From contig NZ_RDBL01000006.1 in assembly GCF_008042035.1 (NCBI RefSeq), positions 1,597,166 through 1,661,165 on the forward strand: 64,000 nt of DNA. Reading direction: 5' to 3'. The notes under the pieces are model-generated. The model saw only the letters and a list, made by a program, of their open reading frames with translations. It made no database searches and was not told where the DNA came from. Shown here piece after piece: positions 46,286 through 56,992 of this stretch. The position numbers and the translations under genes were made by a program. The number at the start of each line of letters is the position of its first letter. Position 1 is the stretch's first letter. The stretch comes from Streptomyces sp. col6 (GTDB taxonomy: Bacteria; Actinomycetota; Actinomycetes; Streptomycetales; Streptomycetaceae).

Positions 46286-49200
46286 TCAACCCCGCTCCGG
46301 CAACCAGCCAGTCTGCACCAGTCTGTTCCCGCCGCGCCGGGTCACCAGACACGCGCGCCCCGGCGGCATCGGACGCCCGCGCACCGACCCGACGAGATCG
46401 CCCTCCGCCGGATCGCCGGACAGCACCACACCCTGTGCGCCCAGCTCCCTGACCCGCTGCAGGAACGGCTCGTACATCGCCCGCGAGGCACCGGCGCAGC
46501 TGCGCGCGACGACGAAGCGCACCCCGGTGTCCCGTGCGAACGGCAGGCACTCCGCCAGCGCGGCCAGAGGACTGCCCGTACCCGTCGCGACCAGGTCGTA
46601 GTCGTCGACGACGACGAAGATCCGCGGGCCCGTCCACCAACTGCGCTCCCGCAGCTGCCGGGGCGTGACATCCGCGGGTGGCCGGCGCCGCGCGAACACC
46701 CCGGCCAGCGCCTCCATATGCGTCCTCAGCGTGTCCGGAGAGGGCGCGTACTCCAGCAGATGGCTCTCCGGAAGCGCGCCCAGCAGCCCCCGCCGGTAGT
46801 CACCGACCACGAGCTTCGCCTCGTCGGGGGAGTAGCGGCGGGCGATCTGCCGGGCGAGCAGACGCAGCAGCGCCGTCTTCCCCGATTCGCCGTCACCGAA
46901 GACCAGAAGGAAGGGATCGGCGTCGAAGTCGACGAACACCGGCTCCAGATCGCTCTCGGCGATACCGATCGCGACGCCCCGCTCCGGGAACTCGTCCCCC
47001 TTGGGCAGCCGTTCGGCGGGCAGCACGGCGGGCAGCAGCCGTACGGGAGGTGCCGGCGGACCCGCCCAGTCCGCCCGCACCCGCTCGACCAGGGCCGCCG
47101 TACGGCCGGCGAGACAGGTCGCGTCGTCCGCCGGGCTGATGCACGGCAGGGCGGCCATGAAATGCAGCCGCTCCGCCACCTGGCCGCGCCCCGGCACACC
47201 GGCGGGCACCTGGGCGGCGACCTTCCGGTCGAACTCGGAGTCCGACACGTCACCGAGCCGCAGTTCGAGCCGCCCGGTCAGCTGGTCCTTCAGCGCGGCC
47301 CGCACCTCCAGATAGCGGGCGGCCGTGAGGACCACATGCACCCCGTAACCCAGGCCCCGGGCGGCGATATCGGTGACGACCGGCTCCAGTTCCTCGTACT
47401 CCGTACGGAAACCGCCCCAGCCGTCGACCACCAGGAACACATCGCCCCACGGCTCACCGGCCGGCCCGCCCCGGGCCCGTTCCCGCCGGTACGCGGCCAT
47501 GGAGCCGATGCCCCGCGCGCGGAACAGCTCCTCGCGCCCCCGCAGCACCCCCGCCACCTCGGCGACCGTACGCCGCACCCGCTCGGGGTCCAGCCGGGAG
47601 GCGATCTGCCCCACGTGCGGCAGCCCCGACAGCGCCGCGAGCCCGCCACCGCCGAAGTCGAGCCCGTAGAACTGGACCTCGCGCGGGGTGTGGGTGAGCG
47701 CGAAGGACAGCACCAGCGTGCGCAGCACCGTCGACTTGCCGGACTGCGGCCCGCCGACCACCAGCATGTGTCCCGCCGCCCCCGAGAAGTCCCGGCGCAG
47801 CACCTCGCGCCGCTGCTCGAACGGCTTGTCGACGACCCCGAGCGGCACGGTCAGTCCGCCATCCCCCATACAGGTGAACCCGCGCTCCGGATCCGTCGCG
47901 AGATCCGGCAGCAGCTCGTCGAGACCGGGGGACCGGTCCAGCGGCGGCAGCCACACCTGATGGGCGGGCACCCCCTGCCCGTCGAGGCGCCGCACCACCA
48001 CATCGAGCACGGTGTCGGCGAGCGCGTCCTCCGAGCGCGGGGGAGGAGCCGCGGCCGGGACGAGGGGCGGGTCCGCCACGGGCACCGGCAGCGCGCGGAA
48101 CAGCGTCGCTTGTCCGCCCGGCATCCGCCCCACCGCCGCCCCGCGGCCCTCCGGCCGGTACGGCCCCGAGACGTACGCCGCTTTGAAGCGCGTCATTTCC
48201 CGCGTACCGGCCTTCAGGAACCCCGAACCGGGCACCGGCGGCAGGTCGTACGCGTCCGGCACACCCAGCGCTGCACGCGACTCCTCCGCGGAGAACGTCC
48301 GCAGCCCGATCCGGTACGAGAGATACGTCTCCAGGCCCCGCAGCCTCCCCTCCTCAAGGCGCTGGGACGCCAGCAGCAGATGCACACCCAGCGACCGGCC
48401 GATGCGGCCGATCCGGATGAACACATCGATGAAGTCGGGTTTCGCGGTGAGCAGTTCGGAGAACTCGTCGATCACCAGCACCAGGGAGGGCAGTGGCTCC
48501 AGCGCCGCTCCCGCCGCCCGCGCCCGCTCGTAGTCGTGGACACCGGCGAAGTTGCCCGCCGCCCGCAGCAGCTCCTGACGGCGCTGGAGTTCGCCGCGCA
48601 GCGCGTCGCCCATGCGGTCGACCAGCGCCAGATCGTCGGAGAGATTGGTGATGACGGCGGCCACGTGCGGCAGCCCCGCCATCCCGGCGAACGTCGCCCC
48701 GCCCTTGAAGTCGGCGAGCACGAAGTTCAGCGTCTCGGAGGAATGGGTGACCGCGAGACCGAGCACCAGCGTCCGCAGCAGTTCGGACTTCCCCGAACCG
48801 GTCGCTCCCACACACAGACCGTGCGGCCCCATCCCGTCGAGTGCCGACTCCTTCAGGTCCAGCACCACAGGGCCGCCGTCCTCACCCACCCCGATGGGCA
48901 CCCGCAGCCGCTCCGCCACCGGACGTGGCCGCCACGTCCGCGCGACCTCCACCGCACCCGCGTCGCCCAGCTCCAGCAGTTCCGTGAAGGCCGGCTCGGC
49001 CGACAGCGGTCCGTCCCCGTCCCGCCCACCGGCACGCAACGGGGCCAGCCGCCGGGCCAGCGCCTCCGCGGCGGGCAGCGAGAGCCCGTCCGGCACCCCG
49101 GCCTCGGACCCCACGCGCAGCGAACCGGGCCCTACCCGCACGCACAGCGCACCGGGCGGCCCCTCCGCGTCACCAGGGGCCACCTCGACCAGTGTCACCC

Positions 49201-50197
49201 CCTGCACACCCCCGGCCGCACCCAGCACCGCACCGGACGCCGCCCCGTCCAGGACCACCACCACATGCGGCCGGTCCGCCGGCACCCCCTCCGACCCGAA
49301 GCGCCCCCGCCCCTCCAGCAGACCGCCGAGCAGAGACTCCGGACCGGCCGGCTCCCGCGCGAACAGCCGCTTCGCACCGGCCCCGTCGGCCTCACCCGGC
49401 ACCTGGACGTGCGGCAGCCACTTCACCCAGTCCCAGCACCCCACCGCGTTCGGCGCCGCCACGACCGCCACCACCAGATCCTGCGGCGAGTGCAACGTGA
49501 CCAGCTGGGCCACCAGGGCCCGCGCCACCGACCGCACCGCCGCCGCGGAACCGCTCAGCCGCACCCGGTACACCTCCCGCAGTGGGACGCACAGCGGCAG
49601 GCCGTCCAACGCGGCGTGCACCGCCACGAACCGCCGCACCGCGTCTGCGCACACCGGCTCCGGCTCACCCGGCACCTCCTCCGGCGCGCACAGCGGCACG
49701 GCCAGCGGCTGCCGGCCGAGCCCGATCCGCACCAGCCCGAAGTCCGCGTCCCCGGACCGCCGCTCCCACACCCGGCGGCCCTCGGCGACCACCGACCACA
49801 GCTGGTCCGGCGCGGGATGCGTGTACAGCAGAGCGTCGCGCTGCGCCCGCGCCGTCCGCCGCACCGCACGGCGGGCCCGCGCCAGCCGGGCGAGGTAGTC
49901 GCGCCGCACGTCCGCCGTCCGCCCCTGTGCCCCACGCCGGTATCTGACGACCTGGGTTACCACCATGGCCAGCGTCGACACCAGCATCAGCACACCCATC
50001 ACCCGCATGAACCGCGGCGCCTGCGGCGAAAAGAAGAACACCACCGACGCACCCATGCCCAGCACCGGAAGAAGCTGCATCAGCACCCCCTCCCGCTGCC
50101 CGCGCGGCAGCACCGGAGGAGGCTCCAACAACACCTCTTTCGTGGGAACTTCCGGCGGCAGGAGGCGGGGCGGACGCTTCACGACGATCTGGCTCAC
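46286..50197 (-). CDS. eccC: Type VII secretion motor ATPase EccC (FtsK/SpoIIIE family)
   Basis: The protein has 1303 residues from GTG 50197 (SQIVVKRPPRLLPPEVP, the usual EccC N-terminus); the frame is open to 50293. Two N-terminal membrane helices (about residues 40-85) are followed by three FtsK-like ATPase domains with Walker A motifs GATGSGKS (near 464), GGPQSGKS (near 813) and GDGESGKT (near 1099); the first has Walker B LVLVIDEF. EccCa and EccCb are fused in one polypeptide, as usual outside mycobacterial ESX-1. It recognises substrates by their C-terminal tails. It is transcribed away from eccD across 217 bases. Confidence 0.95.
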   Translation of the reverse strand: MSQIVVKRPPRLLPPEVPTKEVLLEPPPVLPRGQREGVLMQLLPVLGMGASVVFFFSPQAPRFMRVMGVLMLVSTLAMVVTQVVRYRRGAQGRTADVRRDYLARLARARRAVRRTARAQRDALLYTHPAPDQLWSVVAEGRRVWERRSGDADFGLVRIGLGRQPLAVPLCAPEEVPGEPEPVCADAVRRFVAVHAALDGLPLCVPLREVYRVRLSGSAAAVRSVARALVAQLVTLHSPQDLVVAVVAAPNAVGCWDWVKWLPHVQVPGEADGAGAKRLFAREPAGPESLLGGLLEGRGRFGSEGVPADRPHVVVVLDGAASGAVLGAAGGVQGVTLVEVAPGDAEGPPGALCVRVGPGSLRVGSEAGVPDGLSLPAAEALARRLAPLRAGGRDGDGPLSAEPAFTELLELGDAGAVEVARTWRPRPVAERLRVPIGVGEDGGPVVLDLKESALDGMGPHGLCVGATGSGKSELLRTLVLGLAVTHSSETLNFVLADFKGGATFAGMAGLPHVAAVITNLSDDLALVDRMGDALRGELQRRQELLRAAGNFAGVHDYERARAAGAALEPLPSLVLVIDEFSELLTAKPDFIDVFIRIGRIGRSLGVHLLLASQRLEEGRLRGLETYLSYRIGLRTFSAEESRAALGVPDAYDLPPVPGSGFLKAGTREMTRFKAAYVSGPYRPEGRGAAVGRMPGGQATLFRALPVPVADPPLVPAAAPPPRSEDALADTVLDVVVRRLDGQGVPAHQVWLPPLDRSPGLDELLPDLATDPERGFTCMGDGGLTVPLGVVDKPFEQRREVLRRDFSGAAGHMLVVGGPQSGKSTVLRTLVLSFALTHTPREVQFYGLDFGGGGLAALSGLPHVGQIASRLDPERVRRTVAEVAGVLRGREELFRARGIGSMAAYRRERARGGPAGEPWGDVFLVVDGWGGFRTEYEELEPVVTDIAARGLGYGVHVVLTAARYLEVRAALKDQLTGRLELRLGDVSDSEFDRKVAAQVPAGVPGRGQVAERLHFMAALPCISPADDATCLAGRTAALVERVRADWAGPPAPPVRLLPAVLPAERLPKGDEFPERGVAIGIAESDLEPVFVDFDADPFLLVFGDGESGKTALLRLLARQIARRYSPDEAKLVVGDYRRGLLGALPESHLLEYAPSPDTLRTHMEALAGVFARRRPPADVTPRQLRERSWWTGPRIFVVVDDYDLVATGTGSPLAALAECLPFARDTGVRFVVARSCAGASRAMYEPFLQRVRELGAQGVVLSGDPAEGDLVGSVRGRPMPPGRACLVTRRGGNRLVQTGWLPERG

Positions 50198-50414
50198 CGG
50201 GGCATCGATCCTTGGGTACGGGCGGGTGTGGGGCGAGGCGAAGGGGGGAAGAGCGAGGCGGCCGGGCCGCACACAGGAGGAGCAGCCCCCCACGGCCCCC
50301 GCTCGAAGCGCCCGTGATCCTACGCACTGTCAGACTTCGCCCCGATCCGCCCGATAGGGTGGCCCGCCATCGTGCGGACACCGCCGACCAGCGACGAACA
50401 GGGGCCCCCGACAC

Positions 50415-51863
50415 GTGAGTCCGACCGCAACGACCGGCTTCTGCCGGGTCACCGTCGTCACGCCCGACAGCCGGATCGACGTCGCCCTGCCCGAGGACAT
50501 CGCCGCCGCCGACATCTGGCCGGAGATCCTGCGCCTCACCGGTCCGGCCGGGGCCCCCACCGCACCCACCGGCCACCACCTCGTGCGGCTCGACGGCACG
50601 GTCCTGGACGGCGACCGCACCCTTGCCGCACAGCGCGTCCTCGACGGCGAACTCCTCACCCTGCGCCCCTTCGCCGCCTCGCTGCCCCCGCCCGTCTTCG
50701 ACGACGTCGCGGACGCCGTCGCCTCCGCCGCCGGCCGCGACCGCCACCTGTGGAGCGACGACCTGCTGCGCGGCGCCGCCCCCGCGGCCGGCGCGCTGCT
50801 CCTCCTCCTGGCGGCCCTCGTCCTGTGGCAGGCCGACCCGGTCCGCCACGACATGCACGGGCCGCCGGGAGCCGTCGCGGGGATCGCGGGTCTCCTGTTG
50901 CCGGCCGTCGCGGTGGTACGCGCCCGGGTCCACGCCGACCGTGCCACCGCCGCCGCGCTCGGGCTCGGGGCGCTGCCCCTCGTCCTCCTCGCCGGCTCCG
51001 GCCTCGTCGCCCCCGACCCGGACCGGGGCGCGGGGCGCCTGCAGTTCCTGCTCGGCTGCGCCGCCGTACTCGTCGCCGCCGCCGTCCTGACCGCGCTCAC
51101 CCCCTGCGGCGACGCACCCTTCGTCGCCGCGGCCTTCCTCGCGGGCACCGGCGCGCTGGCCTCCTTCACCGCGATCCTCACCGGGGCCTCCGCCACCGCC
51201 ACGGCCGCCGTCTGCGTCCCCGCAGCCCTCGGCCTCATCGCGTTCCTGCCCGGCCTCTCCGCCCGTTTCGCCCGGCTCCCCATCGGGTACGCCCCGCCGC
51301 GGCCCGACGGCCCGTCCACCCGCGCGGAGACGGACCCGGAGGCGGACGCGGGCCCACCCGCCGACCCCGTCGACACCCGTCTCGTCACGGACCGGGCCCG
51401 GCGCGGCCACGAACTGCTGCTCGGGCTGGCCGGCGGCTGTGCGGGCCTGGCCGCGGCGGCCGCCGCCGTACTCGGCGCTTCCGGCGACCCCTGGGGCCGT
51501 CTCCTCGCCCTCGCCGCCGGGCTCGCGCTGCTGCTGCGCGCCCGCCTCTTCCGCTACACCGCCCAGGTCGTCTGCCTGCTGGCCGCGGGCATCGGAGCCC
51601 TCGCCGCCCTGGTCACCTGCCTCGCCCTGACCGGCGACGGAAGCGGCCCGGCACCCCATCCCCGTACGCTCGGACTATGCGCGGTGCTCGCCGCGGGCGC
51701 CGTACTCCTCACCGCCGCCGGGGCGTCCGTCCCGCGCAAAGGGCTCTCCCCGTTCTGGGGGAGATTCCTCGACCTGGCGGAGAGCGCGCTCCTGCTCTCG
51801 CTCGTGCCGCTCTGCCTCGCGGTCCTCGATCTCTACACGCGCGCGAGGGCCCTCACCGGCTGA
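50415..51863 (+). CDS. eccD: Type VII secretion integral membrane protein EccD
   Basis: The protein has 482 residues from GTG 50415. Residues ~10-90 form a ubiquitin-like (YukD-type) domain (CRVTVVTPDSRIDVALPEDI...). About eleven membrane helices follow, interrupted by a hydrophilic loop (about 295-330, Pro/Asp-rich). This is the plan of EccD, the main channel-lining candidate of ESX systems. It closes the ESX block on the right; rpsO starts 175 bases later. Confidence 0.93.
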   Translation: MSPTATTGFCRVTVVTPDSRIDVALPEDIAAADIWPEILRLTGPAGAPTAPTGHHLVRLDGTVLDGDRTLAAQRVLDGELLTLRPFAASLPPPVFDDVADAVASAAGRDRHLWSDDLLRGAAPAAGALLLLLAALVLWQADPVRHDMHGPPGAVAGIAGLLLPAVAVVRARVHADRATAAALGLGALPLVLLAGSGLVAPDPDRGAGRLQFLLGCAAVLVAAAVLTALTPCGDAPFVAAAFLAGTGALASFTAILTGASATATAAVCVPAALGLIAFLPGLSARFARLPIGYAPPRPDGPSTRAETDPEADAGPPADPVDTRLVTDRARRGHELLLGLAGGCAGLAAAAAAVLGASGDPWGRLLALAAGLALLLRARLFRYTAQVVCLLAAGIGALAALVTCLALTGDGSGPAPHPRTLGLCAVLAAGAVLLTAAGASVPRKGLSPFWGRFLDLAESALLLSLVPLCLAVLDLYTRARALTG

Positions 51864-51920
51864 CACCCGTCGGGGCCGGTCCGGGCGGCTGGTAGTCTGG
51901 CTGTGGCCGTTTGTGTACGC

Positions 51921-52002
51921 GTTCCCGGTTCGCTCTGGGAACTGCGCTCATCGGACCCTCGCTCCCGAGTCACCCAAGCTCCCCTGAGAACAAGACCAGG
52001 GG
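51921..52002 (+). promoter_or_regulatory. Structured rpsO leader, possible S15 autoregulatory site
   Basis: Two hairpins lie between a TAGTCT -10 candidate (51892-51897) and the rpsO ribosome binding site: one of 8 pairs, including one G-T, at 51921-51942 and one of 6 bp at 51981-52002. Ribosomal protein S15 represses its own mRNA through leader structures in several phyla; assigning that role here is inference. Confidence 0.4.
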
Positions 52003-52038
52003 CACTCGTGGGCGCATCGAAGACCAAGAGGAGTACGC

Positions 52039-52329
52039 GTGCCGCTCGACGCCGCTACGAAGAAGCAGATCATGTCCGAGTTCGCGCAGAAGGAGGGCGA
52101 CACCGGATCCCCCGAGGTCCAGGTCGCCATGCTCTCGCGCCGCATCTCGGACCTGACGGAGCACCTCAAGACGCACAAGCACGACCACCACTCCCGTCGT
52201 GGTCTGCTGATCCTGGTCGGCCAGCGTCGCCGCCTCCTGCAGTACCTGGCCAAGAAGGACATCCAGCGCTTCCGTGCGCTCGTCGACCGCCTCGGCATCC
52301 GCCGCGGTGCGGCCGGCGGCGCCAAGTAA
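52039..52329 (+). CDS. rpsO: 30S ribosomal protein S15
   Basis: S15 is a primary binder of the central domain of 16S rRNA. The protein has 96 residues from GTG 52039, with AAGAGGAG upstream. The S15 signature [28 protein letters not shown] and [18 protein letters not shown] tracts are clear (first cited as [10 protein letters not shown] and [17 protein letters not shown]). It forms the conserved rpsO-pnp unit with the next gene. Confidence 0.97.
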   Translation: MPLDAATKKQIMSEFAQKEGDTGSPEVQVAMLSRRISDLTEHLKTHKHDHHSRRGLLILVGQRRRLLQYLAKKDIQRFRALVDRLGIRRGAAGGAK

Positions 52330-52340
52330 GGACGCTGCGC

Positions 52341-52377
52341 AAGGGAGCGGTTCCCTCACCCAGGGGGCCGCTCCCTT
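52341..52377 (+). terminator. Terminator/attenuator after rpsO
   Basis: AAGGGAGCGG (52341-52350) pairs with CCGCTCCCTT (52368-52377), and the stem extends inward. It ends with TTT. In Streptomyces some transcripts read through into pnp, and processing occurs in this intergenic region. Confidence 0.75.
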
Positions 52378-52457
52378 TGCCGTACGTGCGGGACCGGGGG
52401 CAACCTCAGTAACCTGGACGTACAACAACAGACGAGGAGAGGCGCCGCACGGCCGCC

Positions 52458-52515
52458 GCCGGTCCTCGGTAGTGGCCCCCGGGACAACGCCCGGGAGCTT
52501 CGATCGAAGACCGGC
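52458..52515 (+). promoter_or_regulatory. Structured pnp leader
   Basis: An outer stem GCCGGTC/GACCGGC (52458-52464 with 52509-52515) encloses CCCGGG...CCCGGG (52478-52483 with 52490-52495) and a small palindrome CTTCGATCGAAG. Double-strand cleavage by RNase III in the rpsO-pnp spacer is known in Streptomyces; this is the best candidate region here. Confidence 0.5.
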
Positions 52516-52599
52516 CCCGCACACACGGCACGCCTCTCCGCTCCGTCCGGCGCCACACGGGCGCCCGGACGAAAGACGACGAGTATGGAGAATTCACTA

Positions 52600-54813
52600 G
52601 TGGAGAACGAGACCCACTACGCCGAGGCCGTCATCGACAACGGCACCTTCGGCACCCGCACCATCCGCTTCGAGACGGGCCGCCTGGCCAAGCAGGCCGC
52701 CGGCTCCGCCGTCGCGTACCTGGACGACGACACCATGGTGCTGTCGGCCACCACCGCTTCCAAGCGGCCCAAGGACAACCTCGACTTCTTCCCCCTCACG
52801 GTGGACGTCGAGGAGCGGCAGTACGCCGCCGGCAAGATCCCCGGCTCCTTCTTCCGCCGGGAGGGCCGCCCCTCCGAGGACGCGATCCTCACCTGCCGCC
52901 TGATCGACCGCCCGCTGCGCCCCTCCTTCAAGAAGGGCCTGCGCAACGAGATCCAGATCGTCGAGACGATCATGGCGCTCAACCCCGACCACCTGTACGA
53001 CGTGGTCGCGATCAACGCCGCCTCCGCCTCCACGATCCTGGCGGGCCTGCCCTTCTCCGGCCCGATCGGCGCCACCCGCGTCGCCCTGATCAAGGGCCAG
53101 TGGGTCGCCTTCCCGACGCACACCGAGCTCGAGGACGCCGTCTTCGACATGGTCGTCGCCGGTCGCGTCCTGGAGGACGGCGACGTCGCGATCATGATGG
53201 TCGAGGCCGAGGCCACCGAGAAGACCATCCAGCTCGTCAAGGACGGCGCCGAGGCCCCGACCGAAGAGGTCGTCGCCGCCGGTCTGGAAGCCGCGAAGCC
53301 CTTCATCAAGGTGCTCTGCAAGGCCCAGTCCGACCTCGCCGCCAAGGCCGCCAAGCCCACCGGCGAGTTCCCGGTCTTCCTCGACTACCAGGACGACGTC
53401 CTGGAGGCCCTCACCAAGGCCGTCAGCACCGAGCTGGCCAAGGCGCTCACCATCGCCGGCAAGCAGGAGCGCGAGGCGGAGCTCGACCGCATCAAGGAGA
53501 TCGCGGGCGAGAAGCTCCTCCCGGCCTTCGAGGGCCGCGAGAAGGAGATCTCCGGTGCCTACCGCGCGCTGACCAAGAAGCTGGTCCGCGAGCGCGTCAT
53601 CAAGGACAAGGTCCGCATCGACGGCCGCGGCGTCACGGACATCCGTACGCTCGCCGCCGAGGTCGAGGCCATCCCGCGCGTGCACGGCTCGGCGCTGTTC
53701 GAGCGTGGCGAGACCCAGATCCTGGGCGTCACCACCCTCAACATGCTCCGGATGGAGCAGCAGCTGGACACCCTCTCCCCGGTGACCCGCAAGCGCTACA
53801 TGCACAACTACAACTTCCCGCCGTACTCCGTCGGCGAGACCGGCCGCGTGGGCTCGCCCAAGCGCCGCGAGATCGGCCACGGCGCGCTCGCCGAGCGCGC
53901 GATCGTGCCGGTGCTGCCGTCGCGCGAGGAGTTCCCCTACGCGATCCGCCAGGTCTCCGAGGCGCTGGGCTCCAACGGCTCGACGTCCATGGGTTCGGTC
54001 TGCGCCTCCACCATGTCGCTGCTGAACGCCGGTGTGCCCCTCAAGGCCGCCGTCGCCGGTATCGCCATGGGCCTGATCTCGCAGGAGATCGACGGCAAGA
54101 CCCACTACGTCGCCCTCACCGACATCCTCGGTGCCGAGGACGCGTTCGGTGACATGGACTTCAAGGTCGCCGGTACGAAGCAGTTCGTGACCGCGCTCCA
54201 GCTCGACACCAAGCTCGACGGCATCCCCGCCTCGGTCCTGGCCGCCGCGCTGAAGCAGGCCCGTGACGCCCGTCTCCACATCCTCGATGTGATGAACGAG
54301 GCCATCGACGTCCCGGACGAGATGTCCCCGAACGCCCCGCGGATCATCACCGTCAAGATCCCGGTGGACAAGATCGGTGAGGTCATCGGCCCCAAGGGCA
54401 AGATGATCAACCAGATCCAGGAGGACACCGGCGCCGACATCACGATCGAGGACGACGGCACCATCTACATCGGTGCCCAGCAGGGCTCGCAGGCCGAGGC
54501 CGCCCGCGCCACGATCAACGCGATCGCCAACCCGACCATGCCGGAGGTCGGCGAGCGCTACCTGGGTACGGTCGTCAAGACCACCACCTTCGGTGCGTTC
54601 GTGTCGCTCATGCCGGGCAAGGACGGCCTGCTGCACATCTCGCAGATCCGCAAGCTCGCCGGTGGCAAGCGCGTGGAGAACGTCGAGGACGTGCTCGGCG
54701 TCGGCGCCAAGGTCCAGGTCGAGATCGCCGAGATCGACTCGCGCGGCAAGCTCTCCCTCATCCCCGTCATCGAGGGCGAAGAGGACGAGAAGAAGGACGA
54801 CACCGACAAGTGA
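52600..54813 (+). CDS. pnp: Polyribonucleotide nucleotidyltransferase (PNPase)
   Basis: PNPase degrades RNA 3' to 5' with phosphate and can add 3' tails; in Streptomyces it is the main RNA 3'-polymerase and was once named guanosine pentaphosphate synthetase. The protein has 737 residues from GTG 52600. I prefer this to ATG 52585 because GGAG lies nine bases upstream and [15 protein letters not shown] is the expected N-terminus. Two RNase PH cores are followed by KH ([19 protein letters not shown]) and S1 ([19 protein letters not shown]) domains. The second core has the active-site stretch [14 protein letters not shown]. Its stop overlaps the start of the M16 peptidase gene (GTGA). Confidence 0.97.
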   Translation: MENETHYAEAVIDNGTFGTRTIRFETGRLAKQAAGSAVAYLDDDTMVLSATTASKRPKDNLDFFPLTVDVEERQYAAGKIPGSFFRREGRPSEDAILTCRLIDRPLRPSFKKGLRNEIQIVETIMALNPDHLYDVVAINAASASTILAGLPFSGPIGATRVALIKGQWVAFPTHTELEDAVFDMVVAGRVLEDGDVAIMMVEAEATEKTIQLVKDGAEAPTEEVVAAGLEAAKPFIKVLCKAQSDLAAKAAKPTGEFPVFLDYQDDVLEALTKAVSTELAKALTIAGKQEREAELDRIKEIAGEKLLPAFEGREKEISGAYRALTKKLVRERVIKDKVRIDGRGVTDIRTLAAEVEAIPRVHGSALFERGETQILGVTTLNMLRMEQQLDTLSPVTRKRYMHNYNFPPYSVGETGRVGSPKRREIGHGALAERAIVPVLPSREEFPYAIRQVSEALGSNGSTSMGSVCASTMSLLNAGVPLKAAVAGIAMGLISQEIDGKTHYVALTDILGAEDAFGDMDFKVAGTKQFVTALQLDTKLDGIPASVLAAALKQARDARLHILDVMNEAIDVPDEMSPNAPRIITVKIPVDKIGEVIGPKGKMINQIQEDTGADITIEDDGTIYIGAQQGSQAEAARATINAIANPTMPEVGERYLGTVVKTTTFGAFVSLMPGKDGLLHISQIRKLAGGKRVENVEDVLGVGAKVQVEIAEIDSRGKLSLIPVIEGEEDEKKDDTDK

Positions 54814-56189
54814 CGTCCCGTAGTTCCGCGACGACGGCCCGCCCCTCCTCGGAGGGGCGGGCCGTCGCCCGTACCCAAACGCTTCTCAAGGGCAGCAACG
54901 GCATCGGCACCGTCCGCCGTACGGTCCTCCCCGGCGGCCTCCGCGTCGTCACCGAGACCCTGCCCTCCGTACGCTCCGCGACCTTCGGTATCTGGGCCAA
55001 CGTCGGATCACGCGACGAGACGCCCGCCCTGAACGGCGCGACGCACTACCTCGAACACCTCCTGTTCAAGGGCACCGCCCGGCGCAGTGCCCTCGACATC
55101 TCCTCCGCCATCGACGCGGTCGGCGGCGAGATGAACGCCTTCACGGCGAAGGAGTACACCTGCTACTACGCGCGGGTCCTCGACACGGACCTGCCGCTGG
55201 CCATCGACGTCGTCTGCGACATGCTGACCGGCTCGCTGATCGCCGCCGAGGACGTCGACGCCGAGCGCGGTGTCATCCTCGAAGAGATCGCGATGACGGA
55301 GGACGACCCGGGCGACTGCGTGCATGACCTGTTCGCGCACACGCTGCTCGGCGACACCCCGCTCGGCCGCCCCGTCCTCGGCACGGTCGACACGATCAAC
55401 GCCCTGAACCGGGGCCAGATCGCCCGCTTCTACAAGAAGCACTACGACCCGACCCGCCTGGTCGTGGCCGCCGCGGGCAACATCGACCACGCCACCGTCG
55501 TACGCCAGGTCCGCAGGGCCTTCGAACGGGCCGGCGCGCTCACCCGCACCGACGCCGTCCCCACGGCGCCCCGCCAGGGCTCCCGCACCCTGCGCACGGC
55601 CGGACAGGTCGAGGTGCTGGGCCGCAAGACCGAGCAGGCGCACGTGGTCCTCGGCATGCCGGGACTGGCCCGTACCGACGAGCGCCGCTGGGCCCTAGGG
55701 GTCCTCAGCACCGCCCTGGGCGGTGGCATGAGTTCCCGCCTCTTCCAGGAGGTACGGGAGAAGCGCGGCCTCGCCTACAGCGTCTACTCGTACACCTCCG
55801 GCTTCGCGGACTGCGGCCTGTTCGGCGTGTACGCGGGCTGCCGCCCGAGCCAGGTCCACGACGTCCTGAAGATCTGCCGCGACGAGCTCGACCGGGTCGC
55901 GTCGGACGGGCTGAGCGACGAGGAGATCGGCCGCGCCATCGGCCAGCTCTCCGGCTCCACCGTTCTCGGCCTGGAGGACACCGGCGCGCTGATGAATCGC
56001 CTCGGCAAGAGCGAGCTGTGCTGGGGCGAGCAGATGTCGGTCGACGAGATGCTGACGCGTATCGGCGAGGTGACACCGGACGACATCCGCTCGGTGGCGG
56101 GCGAGATCCTCGGACACCGCCCCTCGCTGTCCGTCATCGGACCGCTCAAGGACAAGCAGGCCGCCCGTCTCCACGAAGCGGTCGCCTAA
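54810..56189 (+). CDS. M16-family zinc metallopeptidase (pitrilysin-like)
   Basis: The protein has 459 residues. The inverted zinc motif HxxEH is present as HYLEH (in [12 protein letters not shown]), with the third ligand in [11 protein letters not shown]; the C-terminal half has the paired-domain signature [13 protein letters not shown]. Bacterial homologues (MPP-like) cut peptides; the substrate is unknown. The start GTG 54810 overlaps the pnp stop (GTGA). The first ~20 codons contain a 16-17 bp hairpin that looks like the pnp terminator, but no other start codon exists before the conserved domain. It is conserved next to pnp in actinobacteria. Confidence 0.92.
   Translation: MTSRSSATTARPSSEGRAVARTQTLLKGSNGIGTVRRTVLPGGLRVVTETLPSVRSATFGIWANVGSRDETPALNGATHYLEHLLFKGTARRSALDISSAIDAVGGEMNAFTAKEYTCYYARVLDTDLPLAIDVVCDMLTGSLIAAEDVDAERGVILEEIAMTEDDPGDCVHDLFAHTLLGDTPLGRPVLGTVDTINALNRGQIARFYKKHYDPTRLVVAAAGNIDHATVVRQVRRAFERAGALTRTDAVPTAPRQGSRTLRTAGQVEVLGRKTEQAHVVLGMPGLARTDERRWALGVLSTALGGGMSSRLFQEVREKRGLAYSVYSYTSGFADCGLFGVYAGCRPSQVHDVLKICRDELDRVASDGLSDEEIGRAIGQLSGSTVLGLEDTGALMNRLGKSELCWGEQMSVDEMLTRIGEVTPDDIRSVAGEILGHRPSLSVIGPLKDKQAARLHEAVA
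54832..54867 (+). terminator. Strong hairpin at the pnp / M16-peptidase junction, inside the coding start
   Basis: 54832-54848 is fully complementary to 54851-54867; allowing a 4-base loop leaves a 16-bp stem. It lies 18 bases after the pnp stop but within codons 8-20 of the next gene, so it may attenuate that gene. Confidence 0.7.
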
Positions 56190-56216
56190 AACCTCCGTGC
56201 CCAGATCCTCCCGTAA

Positions 56217-56981
<765 letters not shown>

Positions 56982-56992
56982 CTGGCCCCGCC

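Noticed and set aside
45983..50317. A 1444-residue open frame on the plus strand across eccC
   Set aside because: It is antisense to a clear EccC with three Walker A motifs; its His/Arg/Pro-rich composition is a codon-bias artefact.
52585..52602. GAATTC next to ACTAGT just before the pnp start, resembling a cloning-vector polylinker
   Set aside because: The bases form the natural ribosome binding site and start of pnp (GGAG, nine bases, GTG), the sequence is continuous with a normal pnp gene on one side and a normal leader on the other, and no further vector sequence is seen.
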